Assembly: GCA_963682025.1 (NCBI GenBank)
Contig: OY821521.1
Location: 114,302,080-114,366,079 of the forward strand
Length of the DNA stretch: 64,000 bases
Reading direction: 5' to 3'
Origin: Cordilura impudica
Lineage: Eukaryota > Arthropoda > Insecta > Diptera > Scathophagidae
Shown: piece after piece, positions 9,626-20,840 of the stretch
How the letters are laid out: each line of letters opens with the position of its first letter
Position numbering within the stretch: the stretch's first letter is position 1
The notes under the pieces: model-generated
Database searches by the model: none
What the model was told of the DNA's origin: nothing
Seen by the model: only the letters and a program-made list of their open reading frames with translations
Translations under genes and position numbers: made by a program

Positions 9626-10198
9626 TTATGAAAACGCTAACAAATTGGTATCACCTAACCGTTTGCGAAGCACTTCTTGTCTGCATTTCTCTTTTTCTCT
9701 GCGAACTTTCGATTTATCCATGATGAGAGGTTTCCCATGCTTATCGGGAATCAAGCCGCATGCACATGGAGCTGCCTTCAAATCGCATTTACATGTTCCA
9801 ATGTAAAAAATTGTTTCCAGAGATTTTACATACTCTGTAAATTGTTGGCTTTTGTTTCTTCTCTTGATTTGGTCTTGATATTTGTCAAGCAACCTATTCA
9901 ATTTATTACATACACTTTTTTTCAGCATTATTTCCATACCAAGTTTTTCCCAAATTCCAACCAACTTATCTTGTACTTGAATAGTGAATGATTTATAGAA
10001 AAACTTTTTTTGATCTGTTTTAGCACGTTCGCTTAAGTAAAAATAATATCTCAAGATATCCAGATGGGTTGGTAAATTAAGATCAGTCAAATCAGTAGAC
10101 ACACCAAAAACAGTAACATCATGCTTGGGTATATGACTCATTGGGTTTTCGATAGTTGTTGTTGCTTCATCTTGCGGTGTAGAGGATGGTGGATTCAT
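9626..10198 (-). CDS. T1 transposase N-terminal ORF (190 codons)
   Basis: Starts MNPPSSTPQDEATT, contains ILRYYFYLSERAKTDQKKFF, a helical DNA-binding-like segment and a cysteine cluster C-x-C-x8-C-x-C (GTCKCDLKAAPCACG, residues ~137-150) that may bind zinc. It then ends in a charged KVRREKEKCRQE helix. It is intact as a frame, but the downstream transposase is broken, so it is probably only the first part of a longer protein. The start sits about 180 bp inside the tandem-repeat region, which would hold its promoter. Confidence 0.5.
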   Translation of the reverse strand: MNPPSSTPQDEATTTIENPMSHIPKHDVTVFGVSTDLTDLNLPTHLDILRYYFYLSERAKTDQKKFFYKSFTIQVQDKLVGIWEKLGMEIMLKKSVCNKLNRLLDKYQDQIKRRNKSQQFTEYVKSLETIFYIGTCKCDLKAAPCACGLIPDKHGKPLIMDKSKVRREKEKCRQEVLRKRLGDTNLLAFS

Positions 10199-10390
10199 TG
10201 TAAACTTTTTGATTTGGAATGGTCACTTCACTTATTATTTTTTTTAAATATTTTTTTGTCTGAAATTAGCACTTCACACTTTGAGTTCTTCACAACGACT
10301 TAATGCATTCACAAAAACTGTTGCGTTATATATGGTCTACGAGACGAGGTAATAAGAATGAAATGGTAATTTCAATTCTACCTACTGTGT

Positions 10391-10975
10391 CTTGTGGTGG
10401 CTTAAAAACCCACACAAGTAATTTTACGACCTGCAATTGTGTCACAGTGATACGTTCATTTTTTAAAAGGGTTGCGGTGCATTACAGTGATACCTTAATT
10501 GTTAAAATGGTTGCAAAAAACGCGCATTTCTTAAGAAGGTGCCATAAAAAGCCCATAAAAAGGGTTGTAAAAACAACCTTCATTTCTTAAGTAGGTGCTA
10601 TAAAAAACTACACAAGTAAGTTTACGACATGCAGCTGTGTCTTGTGGTGGCTTAAAAAACCTACACAAGCAATTTTACGACCTGCAATTGTGTCACAGTG
10701 ATACGTTCATTTTTTAAAAGGGTTTCAGTGCATTACAGTGATACCTTAATTGTTAAAATGGTTGCAAAAAACGCGTATTTCTTAAGAAGGTGCCATAAAA
10801 AACCCAAAAGTGTTGTAAAAACAACCTTCATTTCTTAAGTAGGTGCTATAAAAAAACTACACAAGTAAGTTTACGACATGCAGCTGTGTCTTGTGGTGGC
10901 TTAAAAACCTACACAAGCAATTTTACGACCTGCAATTGTGTCACAGTGATACGTTCATTTTTTAAAAGGGTTGAA
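10391..10975 (+). repeat. ~250-bp tandem repeat upstream of the T1 gene
   Basis: CTTGTGGTGGCTTAAAAA recurs at 10391, 10641 and 10890, giving about 2.4 copies of a 250-bp unit. Each unit contains TTGTGTCACAGTGATACG and a second GTGATACCTTAATTGTTAAAA. It lies between the transposase 5' end and the right TIR, where subterminal transposase-binding sites or the promoter are expected. Confidence 0.8.
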
Positions 10976-11024
10976 TAAAAAGTGATGCCTTGGTTTTAAA
11001 AGGGTTGTAAAAAATGCTAATTTC

Positions 11025-11497
11025 TAATAAATTTTTTAAATTTCTTTTCTATTACTAAGTTAAATTCATTTCTTCATTTACATATGTTCTGACTAAATAA
11101 ATTTCTAAAGAGAAAAATAAACTCCAAAAAGAAAAAACATAGGCATTTCGCTGTTTTTTTCATGTAAAGTGCCAAAACTGGCGATTTTTGGAAAGGTTTA
11201 TATGGGGAACCCCACAGGGGAGTTCCAGGGGGTGTGCCACTGGCATTGGTGGGTCGGGCCTCCAAAGTTAGTGGGGGTCGGTCATACATTTGGACTCGAT
11301 TGGAGCACTCTAAATGGGTCAAAGTGGGATTTTTCAAAATTTGCCCCTACCCAAAAGTTCGACCCAAATTCTGGGACATCAGAATTCGTTTTAGAGATAT
11401 GGTTCCTTCGGCAAAGTTTCTTATTTTGATCCCTAGAATACGACATTCACTGAGCAATGGGCGATTTTTTTGCCTCCCCACAAATCGACCCGGCCTA
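11025..11497 (-). repeat. Right TIR of T1
   Basis: Inverted copy of 7807-8300, near-identical over the outer ~350 bp, with a few substitutions and an internal length difference. The outer end carries an insertion in the ATCGCCC box (GTGGGGAGGCAAAAA) compared with the left TIR. Confidence 0.8.
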
Positions 11498-11746
11498 ATA
11501 ACTACTGTATCGCTTATATTTTCGGCAGCTGATGAAACCGAAACATCAATTTGCAGACCGCAATACATCTCTACCGTGAATGCAATGCATCTCACTAGCA
11601 ATTTCGTTGATTTTGTTATTGCAGACACATGACGAGCGGATATCTCAATCAGAAATCTTAAATATACAAGTTCAATATTAATATTTTTACTCAGATTTCT
11701 TTTATTCTTACTCATTGATTGGTATATCCATGACATCATCAGCCAT
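11498..11746 (-). CDS. Putative small two-exon gene interrupted at its stop codon by T1
   Basis: Exon 1 11746-11712 (ATG in the context AGCCATGGC; MADDVMDIPIN). Intron 11711-11657 (55 nt, GTAAGA...TTTAAG, a typical fly intron size). Exon 2 from 11656 (FLIEISARHVSAITKST, then VRCIAFTVEMYCG) to SDTVVI. Before T1 inserted, the frame would have ended in TAA TAA directly after the TSD, followed by AATAAA signals near 7750. Now it reads through the TIR to a stop at 11347. About 65 residues, function unknown; its alternating helices recall a short histone-fold, which is speculation. A chance ORF is possible. Confidence 0.35.
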
Positions 11747-12065
11747 GGCTATGTTGCTTGAGTTTTCCTCATTTTCAAAATATACCAATTTAAAATAACA
11801 ATATATAAAAAAAGAAATTCAAATTATTTTTTTAACTAAATCAGCTGGGTTTACATTTATGTAAACAAAACAGGGTTGTCAAGTCCCAAAAAACGTGATA
11901 TTTTCATAATTTTTATTTTAATTTCTTTACTGACCTATATGTATGTAACAATAACTACATAACGATTTGACAATTCAAGTGATAACGTAAGAACTCAGCG
12001 TTGTGTCAACCCAGAGACGTGATTTTTAAAATAAAATTTTTTACATCTCGCCTTCGCGTTGGCGT

Positions 12066-13199
12066 CAGTGTTGCCATAATTTGAAATTGTAAAGATGCTA
12101 AATTGGAAAAAAAGATGCTATTATTTTTATAAATTTCATTACCTCTTCAATGAAAAATTAAATACTTATTAATAAATTCGTTGGTTTTTAAATGGAAAAA
12201 TTAATATAAAATATAAGTTTCGATTTATATTTTTTAAATTTTATTTAAAATTCTTATGAATTTCATCTGTAATTTTTTAAACATCAAATTGAGTTTTTTT
12301 AATTTTAAATTAAATATTTTAAATATTTTTAATTTTAGAGAGATTTTTTTAATTTAAAATATAACAGAATTTACATTATCAAAATATACGAGTATATTAC
12401 AATAATTTGTTTATGGAATCTAATATTTCTGTGATGGCTTCATCTTCAAGTTCTTCTTGGCTCTGATATTTTTCTGATGATCGACTTTTATCAACGACAT
12501 TGCTCGGTATATTGTAAGTGTAACAGCACGCATTTTTCGATTTTAAACCTTCTTTTATCCGTATTATAGAACATAATACCTCGGATTTATTCTGTTGCAA
12601 AGTTTGCTTCTAACTAAAGCCATTAAACTAAACAAACATTCAACTCCGGCTTTTGAGATAGACAAAACTAATAAAGACAATATAAATGTGGACAACTCTT
12701 TAAACGAATATTCGCAAATAGAATTTTTGAAATTATTAACTTCAATCCATAAAGAGGTTGTATTCAGTGTTGTATCCCAATATTGTTCTGTGATGTAACT
12801 CCATTGGATTTGAATTTTTTTCTGTTCCAGATGATCAAAATTTAAACTCTTTTAATATATTGGATATCGGTTCTTTTACCCGGTTTAATGTGTTTTGTAT
12901 TAAAAAATTTGCCGTTTTAACAACTGTTGTTGCTGTTAACATTCTTCTATTTCAAAATGTTTTGTTATATTTGTTGAAAGAAACGAGCAGAGTGGGAAAA
13001 AGAGTAGTAAACAAATTTCTCATATTTCACCTTGAGAAATTAAAACATATCAGTACCATTAAATTCAAAATTGTTTATTCAAAAATAATGGAAAAAAAAT
13101 GATGTTAAAAGCAACTTTTTATTAATAAAGGATGCTAAGTTAGCACCTAGCATCTTTTTATAAATTTTGGATGCTAAACGACAAAAAAAGTTGCTAATA
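12066..13199 (-). mobile_element. hAT transposon remnant
   Basis: Left end begins CAGTGTTGCCATAATTTG, a hAT-type terminus, followed by subterminal GATGCTAA repeats. The same GATGCTA(A) repeats occur near the right end (13129-13180), which is cut where the next element starts at 13200. No right terminus or TSD is visible. Confidence 0.6.
12397..12820 (-). pseudogene. hAT transposase C-terminal dimerisation domain
   Basis: On the minus strand, about 12815-12590 reads YSFKELSTFILSLLVLSISK, then VECLFSLMALVRSKLCNRIN, the hAT family C-terminal dimerisation signature. After a frameshift at about 12590 it continues as SIIRIKEGLKSKNACCYTYN in the 12397-12600 frame. Catalytic N-terminal part is not found. 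A relic. Confidence 0.7.
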
Positions 13200-13480
13200 G
13201 CATGTTCAGACGGCAAAATTAACCACTTGGTTCGTTCTCTGAATCAAGATTGGTGTTCACACAATTGTTCTTGTTTCATTTTGGCGTTTATGTTTTTTGT
13301 GCAAATATTTGAAGACATCCTTCTACACTTTACGTTTCACTAATTTATTTTTTCCATTTTTATTTAAATATATATCATAAATATATTTACGCTGATCCCT
13401 GACTCACTGACTGACTGACTGATTCTGTAACGCTGAAATAATACATACACATAGCACTCCCTACAAAGCTATGCGAAATA

Positions 13481-13568
13481 CATAAACAAAATTTAATCTT
13501 TCTCATTTTATACAAACCCACACACAAACAAAATTTAATCTTTCTCATTTTATACAAACCTACACACA
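13481..13568 (+). repeat. Tandem duplication, about 45-bp unit
   Basis: ACAAAATTTAATCTTTCTCA followed by TTTTATACAAACC(C/T)ACACA occurs twice in direct succession (from about 13485 and 13528). It encodes the repeated KMRKIKFCLCVGLY in a minus-strand frame, which has no other support as a gene. Confidence 0.7.
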
Positions 13569-13593
13569 ATTTTCTCTCTTCTTTGTTACCGAC

Positions 13594-14204
13594 CAGTGCT
13601 GCTAATAAAATCTTCTGAAAATCAACAATTTTGGAAACTAAATCGCCAAAAATCGTCATTTTTAAAACAAGATATTGTGAAGAAAATTTTACCGCTTATA
13701 AAACTCGAAAAAATATTACAAAAGGAAACAATAAAATTTATTTATATCATTCATATTACGAATATTGTTACAGTGTTGGTTATTTCTATATATGAAAATG
13801 TATTAGTGATGAAATTTCAACGAAAAAAATTTAACACAGCAATCAACTAAATAATTTTATTGATATGTATCTATAGCTGAAACATATAATATACATAGGT
13901 TTTAAGTATCGCCGTAATTAAAACTTAATCTTAAACGGAGATGCTATTCAAGGTATTTCCGTTTTGAAACGGCTTGACCCAGAATTAAATCTATACATAT
14001 TATGTAATTTATATTTTTTACACTGAACAAAAACTATAAATTTTTGATAAACAACTCATTAATTGTTAACCCTTGACGACGTAATTTTTATACTACTGAA
14101 AATTTTAAATCTTCAATCTTCAATCTTAACAAATTTCACAAATAATTTTTAACAAATTGAAATATCGTCGAAATTACAATAAGTTATCATAATTGGCAAC
14201 ACTG
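13594..14204. mobile_element. hAT-type MITE (611 bp)
   Basis: Left terminus CAGTGCTGCTAATAAAAT; right terminus reverse-complemented CAGTGTTGCCAATTATGA. Flanking octamers TTACCGAC (13586-13593) and CTAACGAC (14205-14212) agree at 6 of 8 positions, consistent with an old hAT TSD. No coding capacity that I trust. Lies inside the 13200-16437 candidate. Confidence 0.55.
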
Positions 14205-14212
14205 CTAACGAC

Positions 14213-16112
14213 AATAGCACTGCATATGCAGATTTCGTGTTACATATGAAATAAGTTGAACGCAAAAAATGCATACAAAAAAAAACTAACATCTATTCAA
14301 AATCTTCTTTAAATTCCCTTTGTTGGTCAATGAAAAAATTCTGCAAAAAAAGTAATGAATGACATTTTAAACATTTTTACTTATTTTATCACACTAAACA
14401 TTTCCGTTTGTCCGTTTTGTTTTTTATCTCTTACCAAAGAGTATGCTTTTTTTGATAAATATTTGAGAAAAAAGAGATCTTCAATGTGGATTTTGTTGTT
14501 GTCCAACGTATGCTTTCGGTTAAAGCTCTGTATGGAAAAGCACTTGAAAAAATAGTGCAATATTAGGTTTAAAATTTAAATTATTCTAACTTTGCATAAT
14601 TAAATTACATTGTAATTTCAGAAGAGAGGTGGGAAATGAATATTTTTTCACTCATAATATTAATTTTTGCATAATTTGCTTTCAAAAAATTTTGACAAAC
14701 AAACAAACAAACAAACGTAAATATATTTAAGATTTTAATTTGAATAATTTATTGAAATTATCATGTAAGAATTAAAGGCGATTTGGAATAATAATTTTTT
14801 TTTTTAAGTAAAACTAATACGCTCTTATATTTTATTTTTTGGATTTATAGATAACTTTTCAAAAAATATTGTTCTCTTTCTTCAGTTTACATGTATGATG
14901 AAATATGAAATATTTTTTTCTCTTCTGTGTAGGTGTATTGGTGTTTGCACTTGCTTAAAGGGTGGTAGGTTTTAATACCTTTTTTGGCATTTCTCTTTCT
15001 GAATGCACAACATGTCGAGAGTGTTGTTTCAAAATTTGAAGTAAATCAGAACAAAACTTAAGAAAATACAGCGCTTCCAGCGACCGGCCTCATATGGAAT
15101 ATAGTATATAAATCAGTTTTTAAAAAACTTTAAACCGATTTTCTCGCAAATAAATGTTCGAAGTCCGTGAACATCATAACTCAAAATCTACTTGACCGAT
15201 TCTTTTGAAATTTTAGACACTATACACATAAATCATCAGGTAACCACGAAGGGTGTTTTTAATTCCATTTTCTTCCCCATTTTTTAACAACAAATTCCCG
15301 AAATTGTATAGCATTTTTTAAACGCACTTCGACTTTTTTATTTCGCATGATCCGGTAACGGGTTATGATGTTCACCGCAAAACAACAACGCCTCCGGAGA
15401 TTCGCTGTCACGGGCTTATTTATTAAAATTTTTTATTGAAAATTCTTTCAAAGATTCTTCAAATGTTATGCTATACCATGTATATGAAATAAATAATCCA
15501 ACGTTATTCATATCTTCAAAAAAGAATTATGAAAATACGACTTATTTTAACTTTTAAACAACCCCCCCCACCCATTAAGAAACTTTTAGGAACCTTGGTC
15601 TAAACGAACTCGGCGGGACCGACCAAATTAGTTCCTTATAGACTTAGTTCGTTATAACCGTAGCTTTTTTTTTGTTTTGTCCGAAAGGTATAAAAACTTT
15701 TTTTAGTTGAATAAGTTTATTTATTTTGATGCATTTTAAAAAGTTATAAAACATAAATTAAATTATTAAAAAGATACATATTAATAGTTTGTCTTAATAA
15801 GACTAAAATTACTGAGTTTCTATCAAAATAAAATATTTTTTTAAAATCATATTGAAGACTCCTTATGTATTGAAGCAGAAAGTATAAAGCAAACGTTGGC
15901 TACTGGCAAACTTTTGCAAAAATATACTAAAAGGACCTTTACAAAACTTCATTTGAAAATCGAAGTTTTTGTTTTGTATTTTTTACAACTGTTTTTCGAT
16001 TTTTTTTTTTTAAGAAATTTTCAAAACAATAAAATTAATTTTTTAAAAATATATAAAATGTAGGAAAATTCTGTAATAAAAAAAATTTTGTTTGTTAAAA
16101 TCAAAATAATCG
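14213..16112. other. AT-rich non-coding stretch
   Basis: No gene recognised. It contains a (CAAA)n run at 14696-14714, a moderately GC-richer segment at 15060-15420 that looks like an old dispersed repeat, and a segment at 15590-15665 with TTAGTTCGTTATAACCG that resembles a pogo/Tc1-type terminus (AACGAA...TTCGTT). Confidence 0.4.
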
Positions 16113-16624
16113 GGCGCCTAGGCGCCACACAATCAACTAGTATATATATAAATATATACTTTTTATTTGTTAAATGTTTCTATTTATTTTATTGCACACA
16201 TTAATTTTTTGTTTTTTCTTTGTTTATATATTTTTGTTCAGATATATATTTAGTTCAGATAAACTAGCGATAATAGATGACAGTAAATTTTTCGTTGTTC
16301 GCAGCAAGGTTCAAAATGTACAAAGATGGTTCGCTCTCAAAATATTGTATGGCGAAACATGTTGATTCAATCATGATTGGGGCGCGAACCGTGAATGAGA
16401 GAGCGAACCTCGAATTTTGCTGTCCGACTGAACATAGTATAAATCTTATAGTAAATATTATTCGCTGTAATAAATAATTGATGAGATCTCATAATGTATA
16501 TATTTGTATTGTAAATAAACTTGAAGTATAGGATGAATAAATAATGAAAAATAAAAAAGTTGATATACCTCTCCACAATAAAAAATATCCTAAACATATA
16601 TTTTCTTTGTATTATTTCAATTAG

Positions 16625-19600
16625 GAAACTCAGGGACGGAAGCCGTGCTCATCTAGTTTGGATTGCCTTGATGGTCATCGTGGTATAGTACAAGAGACCC
16701 GAGTTGAGATTCATAGAAGCGTAAGACCACAATTAGAACAAGATATTCATTACAATGATCCAATATACTCTGAAATAGAGGATAGTTTTCATATAGCGGA
16801 AAATCCTGATTTAGACAATCATACTGGTTTTCAACATTTTAATGTTGTTAACAATCCTGAAATATTATATGCAACAGTTAATAAATCCAATAAAAGAATG
16901 ATGGACTCAGTTAAATTACCATTAAAACATAAAATACAACAACAACCAACAGCATTGGCAAAAATTCTCCAAGATTCTTTGAAAAGTAAAAAAATCACTA
17001 CACATATAATACCATTACCAACGTTGCCAGAACCACCTGAAAGGGAGACTGCCTCATACACATCGCCAACACCTCTGATTGGCCAATTAGAACACTGTCA
17101 ATCATTGAATAATGTTCGAGTAATGGAACACAATTCACCTCCAAAAAGTCAACGCAATCTCAGTAAGTCTGATTTATCTTTGCACCGTAGCGAAATATTT
17201 CTTGAAAATTTATGCAAAAGCGAACTGATGATAGATAGTGGGGCTGCTGACCTGGAACATTTAGAAAAAGTAACAAATGTAAAAGTTTGAAAATTTGTAA
17301 AACATTGAACTTAAAAGTACAAAAAATATTTTTTTTTCTTTCAGAAAATAACAAATAAGTCCTATATATCAATGACTCAGCCAATGTTAAATGGTCGTCT
17401 CAATACATCATTCGAAAGCGATCACGAGCTACCTCATAAAGACACCGTATCTTATGAAATGCCCAACGATGTTGATAGGACTTCAGAATCAATTGATGCT
17501 GATGACTCCACCACTGCTGACAGTAATTTAGGTTTAAATAGATTTGCGCCGCCAACGTCACACAATCAAAGTACGCCAAAGAAACAGTCCTTTACGACAA
17601 AGGTAGAATTTTTTATTGATTCCTGTTAATGCTTTTCTATGATGTTTTATATACTTCTCATATATACTTGCTTTTGTTATGACTTTTATTAATGTCTAAT
17701 TCAACGAAATCAATATTATATCAAATATAACTGAAAAGTTTTTCATTCCAGAATTCATTGCGCGATATCTAATATGTTGAAAACAATTATTTTAAATAAA
17801 TTCGATTGAGCTAAGTGGCACCCAGCATCTGCAACCTTGTGTTATTCTTTTGTAGAATTGTTCTTTTCAAATGCAATGGAGATATATTTTGATCAATATT
17901 AAAAAAAATTTTTGCACATTAAAACTAAAAAGTGTTAGTTCAGACCATGAAATTAATTTTTGTATTGGAAAATTAAAATAAGTTTGATTTGCGCAGGGTT
18001 GCAAATGTTGACATAGTAATAATCACTATTTTATTATTAAAATAGTATTAAGCTATTATCGTTTCTTTTTGAAATGAGCACAAAAAATACAAAATTTCGT
18101 TCCATGAGTTATTGAAAATTGAATTATTGTTTTTTTTTTTTTTTATCGAAATATGTTTGTTTTAACAAATAAATGAGCTTACAAACATTCCTATCAATTC
18201 ATTGATGAGTTTTTAATAATGATTCATACACATTTGTAAATAATAAAATGAAAAAACAAAAAATAAAATGAAATCATGTTGATTTTGTAGTTTAGTTTTG
18301 TTATTGGGAAAACCTTAAAATACTTATACAAAAAACCATTATATATTTAATTTACATTGTTGTTTTCATTAATTTAGGATGACCCAAATAAAGGTGAATT
18401 TTCAAATTTATGTGTCTGTTGCCCAAATACTCCACACAAATTAAATGATGCACTCAAATTAAGCCAACGTCACACATCGCAACCTCAAAGTTTAAATGCC
18501 GACTCCGATCATGGAAAAGATAAAAGTTCGAACTCCTTTTCGACAAGTACACTGGGCAGATACAAATGTTTTAAAAAATTGTTGCGAAAATCTTTTCGGA
18601 AAAGTAAACAATATATTAATTCTGAAAGAAAGCGACTTTCAACTTCGTTAGGTTTTCCGGCATCTAATACAGGTGAAAATCAAACTTTAGCTCGAAGTAC
18701 ACAATCTACAATAGACTCTAATTTGGAATTGGAAGCTCTTTTCTCGCTTAATGAAACTGCTTCTGTAAGTGAACAATTAGCTCAGACAGTAAGCATTTGT
18801 CGCAAATTGCCGGATCTTGAAATTTCAGCCGAAATGGTGGAAGCTGAACGATTATTATTATTCTCAGCCTTGCGCCGTAAAAAAAATCTAAGTCAAACAG
18901 CAAGTAATAATCAAACCATGAGCCAAAGGCCTATAATGCGATTCTTTATTGACGAAATGTTTTTGCCGATTCGTGGCAATGTCAATCATGATATCTTCTT
19001 TAATTACTTTTATATTGTAACATTTGAATGTGGGGGAATAATTAAGTCCACACAGTCGGCTGAGTGTCAAAACGGTTCAGCGGTATTTCGTGAGTGTGGT
19101 ATTGAATTCGTACTGTATTCGGAACTGGCCACGAATTCCAACTCCAAGGTTCAACAACATGCCATACGATGTAATGTGTTTATGTTACGTTTACGTAAAG
19201 TATCTACACTTGGATTTGAACCCAAGCAATGGGTAAGAAATTAGTCAGTTCCAATTCCATAAGAAAAATAGTTCGTAGTAAGAAATACTCTAATGTTTTC
19301 ATTTACTTTTAGAAAACACCTCTACCATCCATGACAAGCCCTTCATCATCACTGTCTACATCCTCGTCATCTTCTGCGAACTCTATCGTTTCCAGATTTC
19401 GGTTGCATGCATCTTTTACATTGGACTCGAGTGATTTTGTGCCTTATGAATATGTGCCTCAAGAAACGAACAACTCAGATCGCGTTTGTATACGTGCTTC
19501 TAGTAATTGCCACATACCTTTGATACTTCGAACGAAATCCACCAATCTGTCTCGTGAATTACAATTAAAAGGTCGTGCAGAAGCACGTTTCCCGAAACAT

Positions 19601-19963
19601 TCGTTTGCTGGATTTCTTAATGTCGAAGATCCCCAATCTCAACACAACTGGAACCGACGTTGGTGTACATTGGACGGGATTTACTTGCATGTGTGGCAGG
19701 ATGTAAATAATTTAAATGAATCACCGTTAATGAGTCTTGATCTAAGGGATAATATACATAATAGTCATCATCCCTTGAACATTGCTCCTAGGGAATTATG
19801 TGCTCGTCCACGTTCATTTTGCTTAGAGTGTACAATACGCAAAGCAGATGAAGATATCTCCACAGCTACTGTATTTTTTGCAACTGATTCACAAGATGAT
19901 TTGGATGATTGGTTAGAGATTGTAAACGTTGTCCTTGATTTCATTGTTACATGGTTGTCGTAA
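16625..19963 (+). CDS. Anillin-family protein, 3' exons (C-terminal ~800 residues)
   Basis: Four exons join in phase 0: 16625-17269, 17345-17602, 18378-19232, 19313-19963 (TAA 19961-19963); acceptors ATTTCAATTAG, TTCTTTCAG, AATTTAG, TACTTTTAG; donors GTAACA, GTAGAA, GTAAGA. Residues from the third exon (ISAEMVEAERLLLFSAL onward) fit the anillin homology region. The last exon holds a PH domain (FAGFLNVEDPQSQHNWNRRW, then PRELCARPRSFCLE and DDLDDWLEIVNVVL). N-terminal parts are Ser/Pro/charged and disordered, with a basic patch KCFKKLLRKSFRKSK. Anillins scaffold actin, myosin, septins and RhoA at the cytokinetic ring; PH binds phosphoinositides. No start codon is in view: upstream exons lie further left. 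Ortholog of fly scraps or a divergent paralog cannot be decided. Exon 1 could alternatively end at 17278. Confidence 0.75.
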
Positions 19964-20840
19964 TTTATGAAATCATGTAATCGGCTTTCTTTTTTTAAAT
20001 ACAGTTTTTTACCAAGCGACGAAAACTAACATAGTTGCAAAGAAAACAATTTAATAAAAAACAAAATACTGCGAATCATTTCAGTATGTATACACATTAA
20101 TCATTTTCTTGTCTCGACTTACGACTTAATAAACTTACGACTAATGTCCGGGAACCTATCTCGGTCGAAAGTCGATGTCATTTTTCTTATATTTTTAGAA
20201 ATCCCCGCAACTGTTTGTGTTATTAATCCATTTTGCATAAAAAATAATGGTGGTAAGTGTGAATAGTCGTAAGTCGAGCGGTTGTAAGTCAAGGACTACC
20301 TGTATATTTAAGAAAGTAAAAATTGTAAATAATACTTTCTGGTAACTGTTTAACCATGACAGGCAAACCATCAGTATAACTATCCGTACAGTTTTTAATA
20401 ATTAAACAATTTTTGACAGGAACGTTATTTCTGCAACGAATTGTCTATAAACAAAAAGAAATACGACCAATTAAATAAACAAAGCTAATATCCATAAAGG
20501 TATCTGAAAATCCATTTATAATATTGAAAAATATTTCATTTTTTTACCTAAAATTTCACTTGGTGCACCAAGTGCTAATATACATATATTTATAAAATTT
20601 GCATAGCTACAATCTACAATTTCATAGTTTATTATTTAATGTTATATTTTTTAGCATCTCTTTATTTTTTTTATGAAATTTTATTTATACAATCGTTTTT
20701 TAATATATTGGATTTTATAAAATTCCAATTGTAACTGTATGTGTATATTATATTTATGTTAATGCTAAATTTAATTTCAATTACTGTTATATTCGTTAAG
20801 TGAATTAATAAAATAAAGATGGTGCAAATAATCTTGCTCC
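19964..20840 (+). other. 3' UTR and poly(A) region of the anillin-family gene
   Basis: AT-rich DNA without ORFs. Candidate poly(A) signals are AATAAA at about 20052 and at 20805-20816 (AATTAATAAAATAAAG). A MITE fragment is embedded at about 20115-20302. Confidence 0.5.
20115..20302. mobile_element. pogo/Tigger-like MITE fragment
   Basis: The right end, reverse-complemented, reads CAGGTAGTCCTTGACTTACA and is followed by TA. The left side has CTCGACTTACGACTTAATAA, the inverted counterpart, but lacks the CAGGTAGTCC tip. CAG-starting termini next to TA fit the Tc1/mariner-pogo superfamily. No ORF. Confidence 0.55.

Larger units (their letters stand above)
7807..11497 (-). mobile_element. DNA transposon T1 with long TIRs and 8-bp TSD
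   Basis: Ends read TAGGGCGGGTCGATTT (7807) and, reverse-complemented, TAGGCCGGGTCGATTT (to 11497). Both are flanked by the 8-bp duplication ATAACTAC at 7799-7806 and 11498-11505. TIRs extend about 0.48-0.5 kb. The transposase-like gene is on the minus strand and broken. TAGGG ends and 8-bp TSD fit the hAT pattern, but the protein is not a recognisable hAT transposase. It resembles, from memory, uncharacterised arthropod proteins with a TDGEPTNTG block, a LLHFNELPFRH block and a C-terminal TERHVQLL block. Confidence 0.8.
13200..16437. mobile_element. Candidate TIR element with TA duplication
   Basis: Left end GCATGTTCAGACGGCAAAAT, right end (reverse complement) CTATGTTCAGTCGGACAGCAAAAT. A shared GGTTCG(T/C)TCTCT box lies about 10 bp further in. 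TA flanks both ends (13198-13199, 16438-16439). No transposase is evident in between; the interior is AT-rich and holds another MITE. Could instead be two inverted copies of a smaller repeat. Confidence 0.4.

Noticed and set aside
14355..14555. 66-codon frame as an upstream anillin exon
   Set aside because: Phe/Leu-rich AT-driven composition, no acceptor/donor pair in phase, inside a candidate transposon.
16174..16477. Two short plus-strand frames before the first anillin exon
   Set aside because: They overlap the right end of the candidate TIR element and have no splice link to the 16625 exon.
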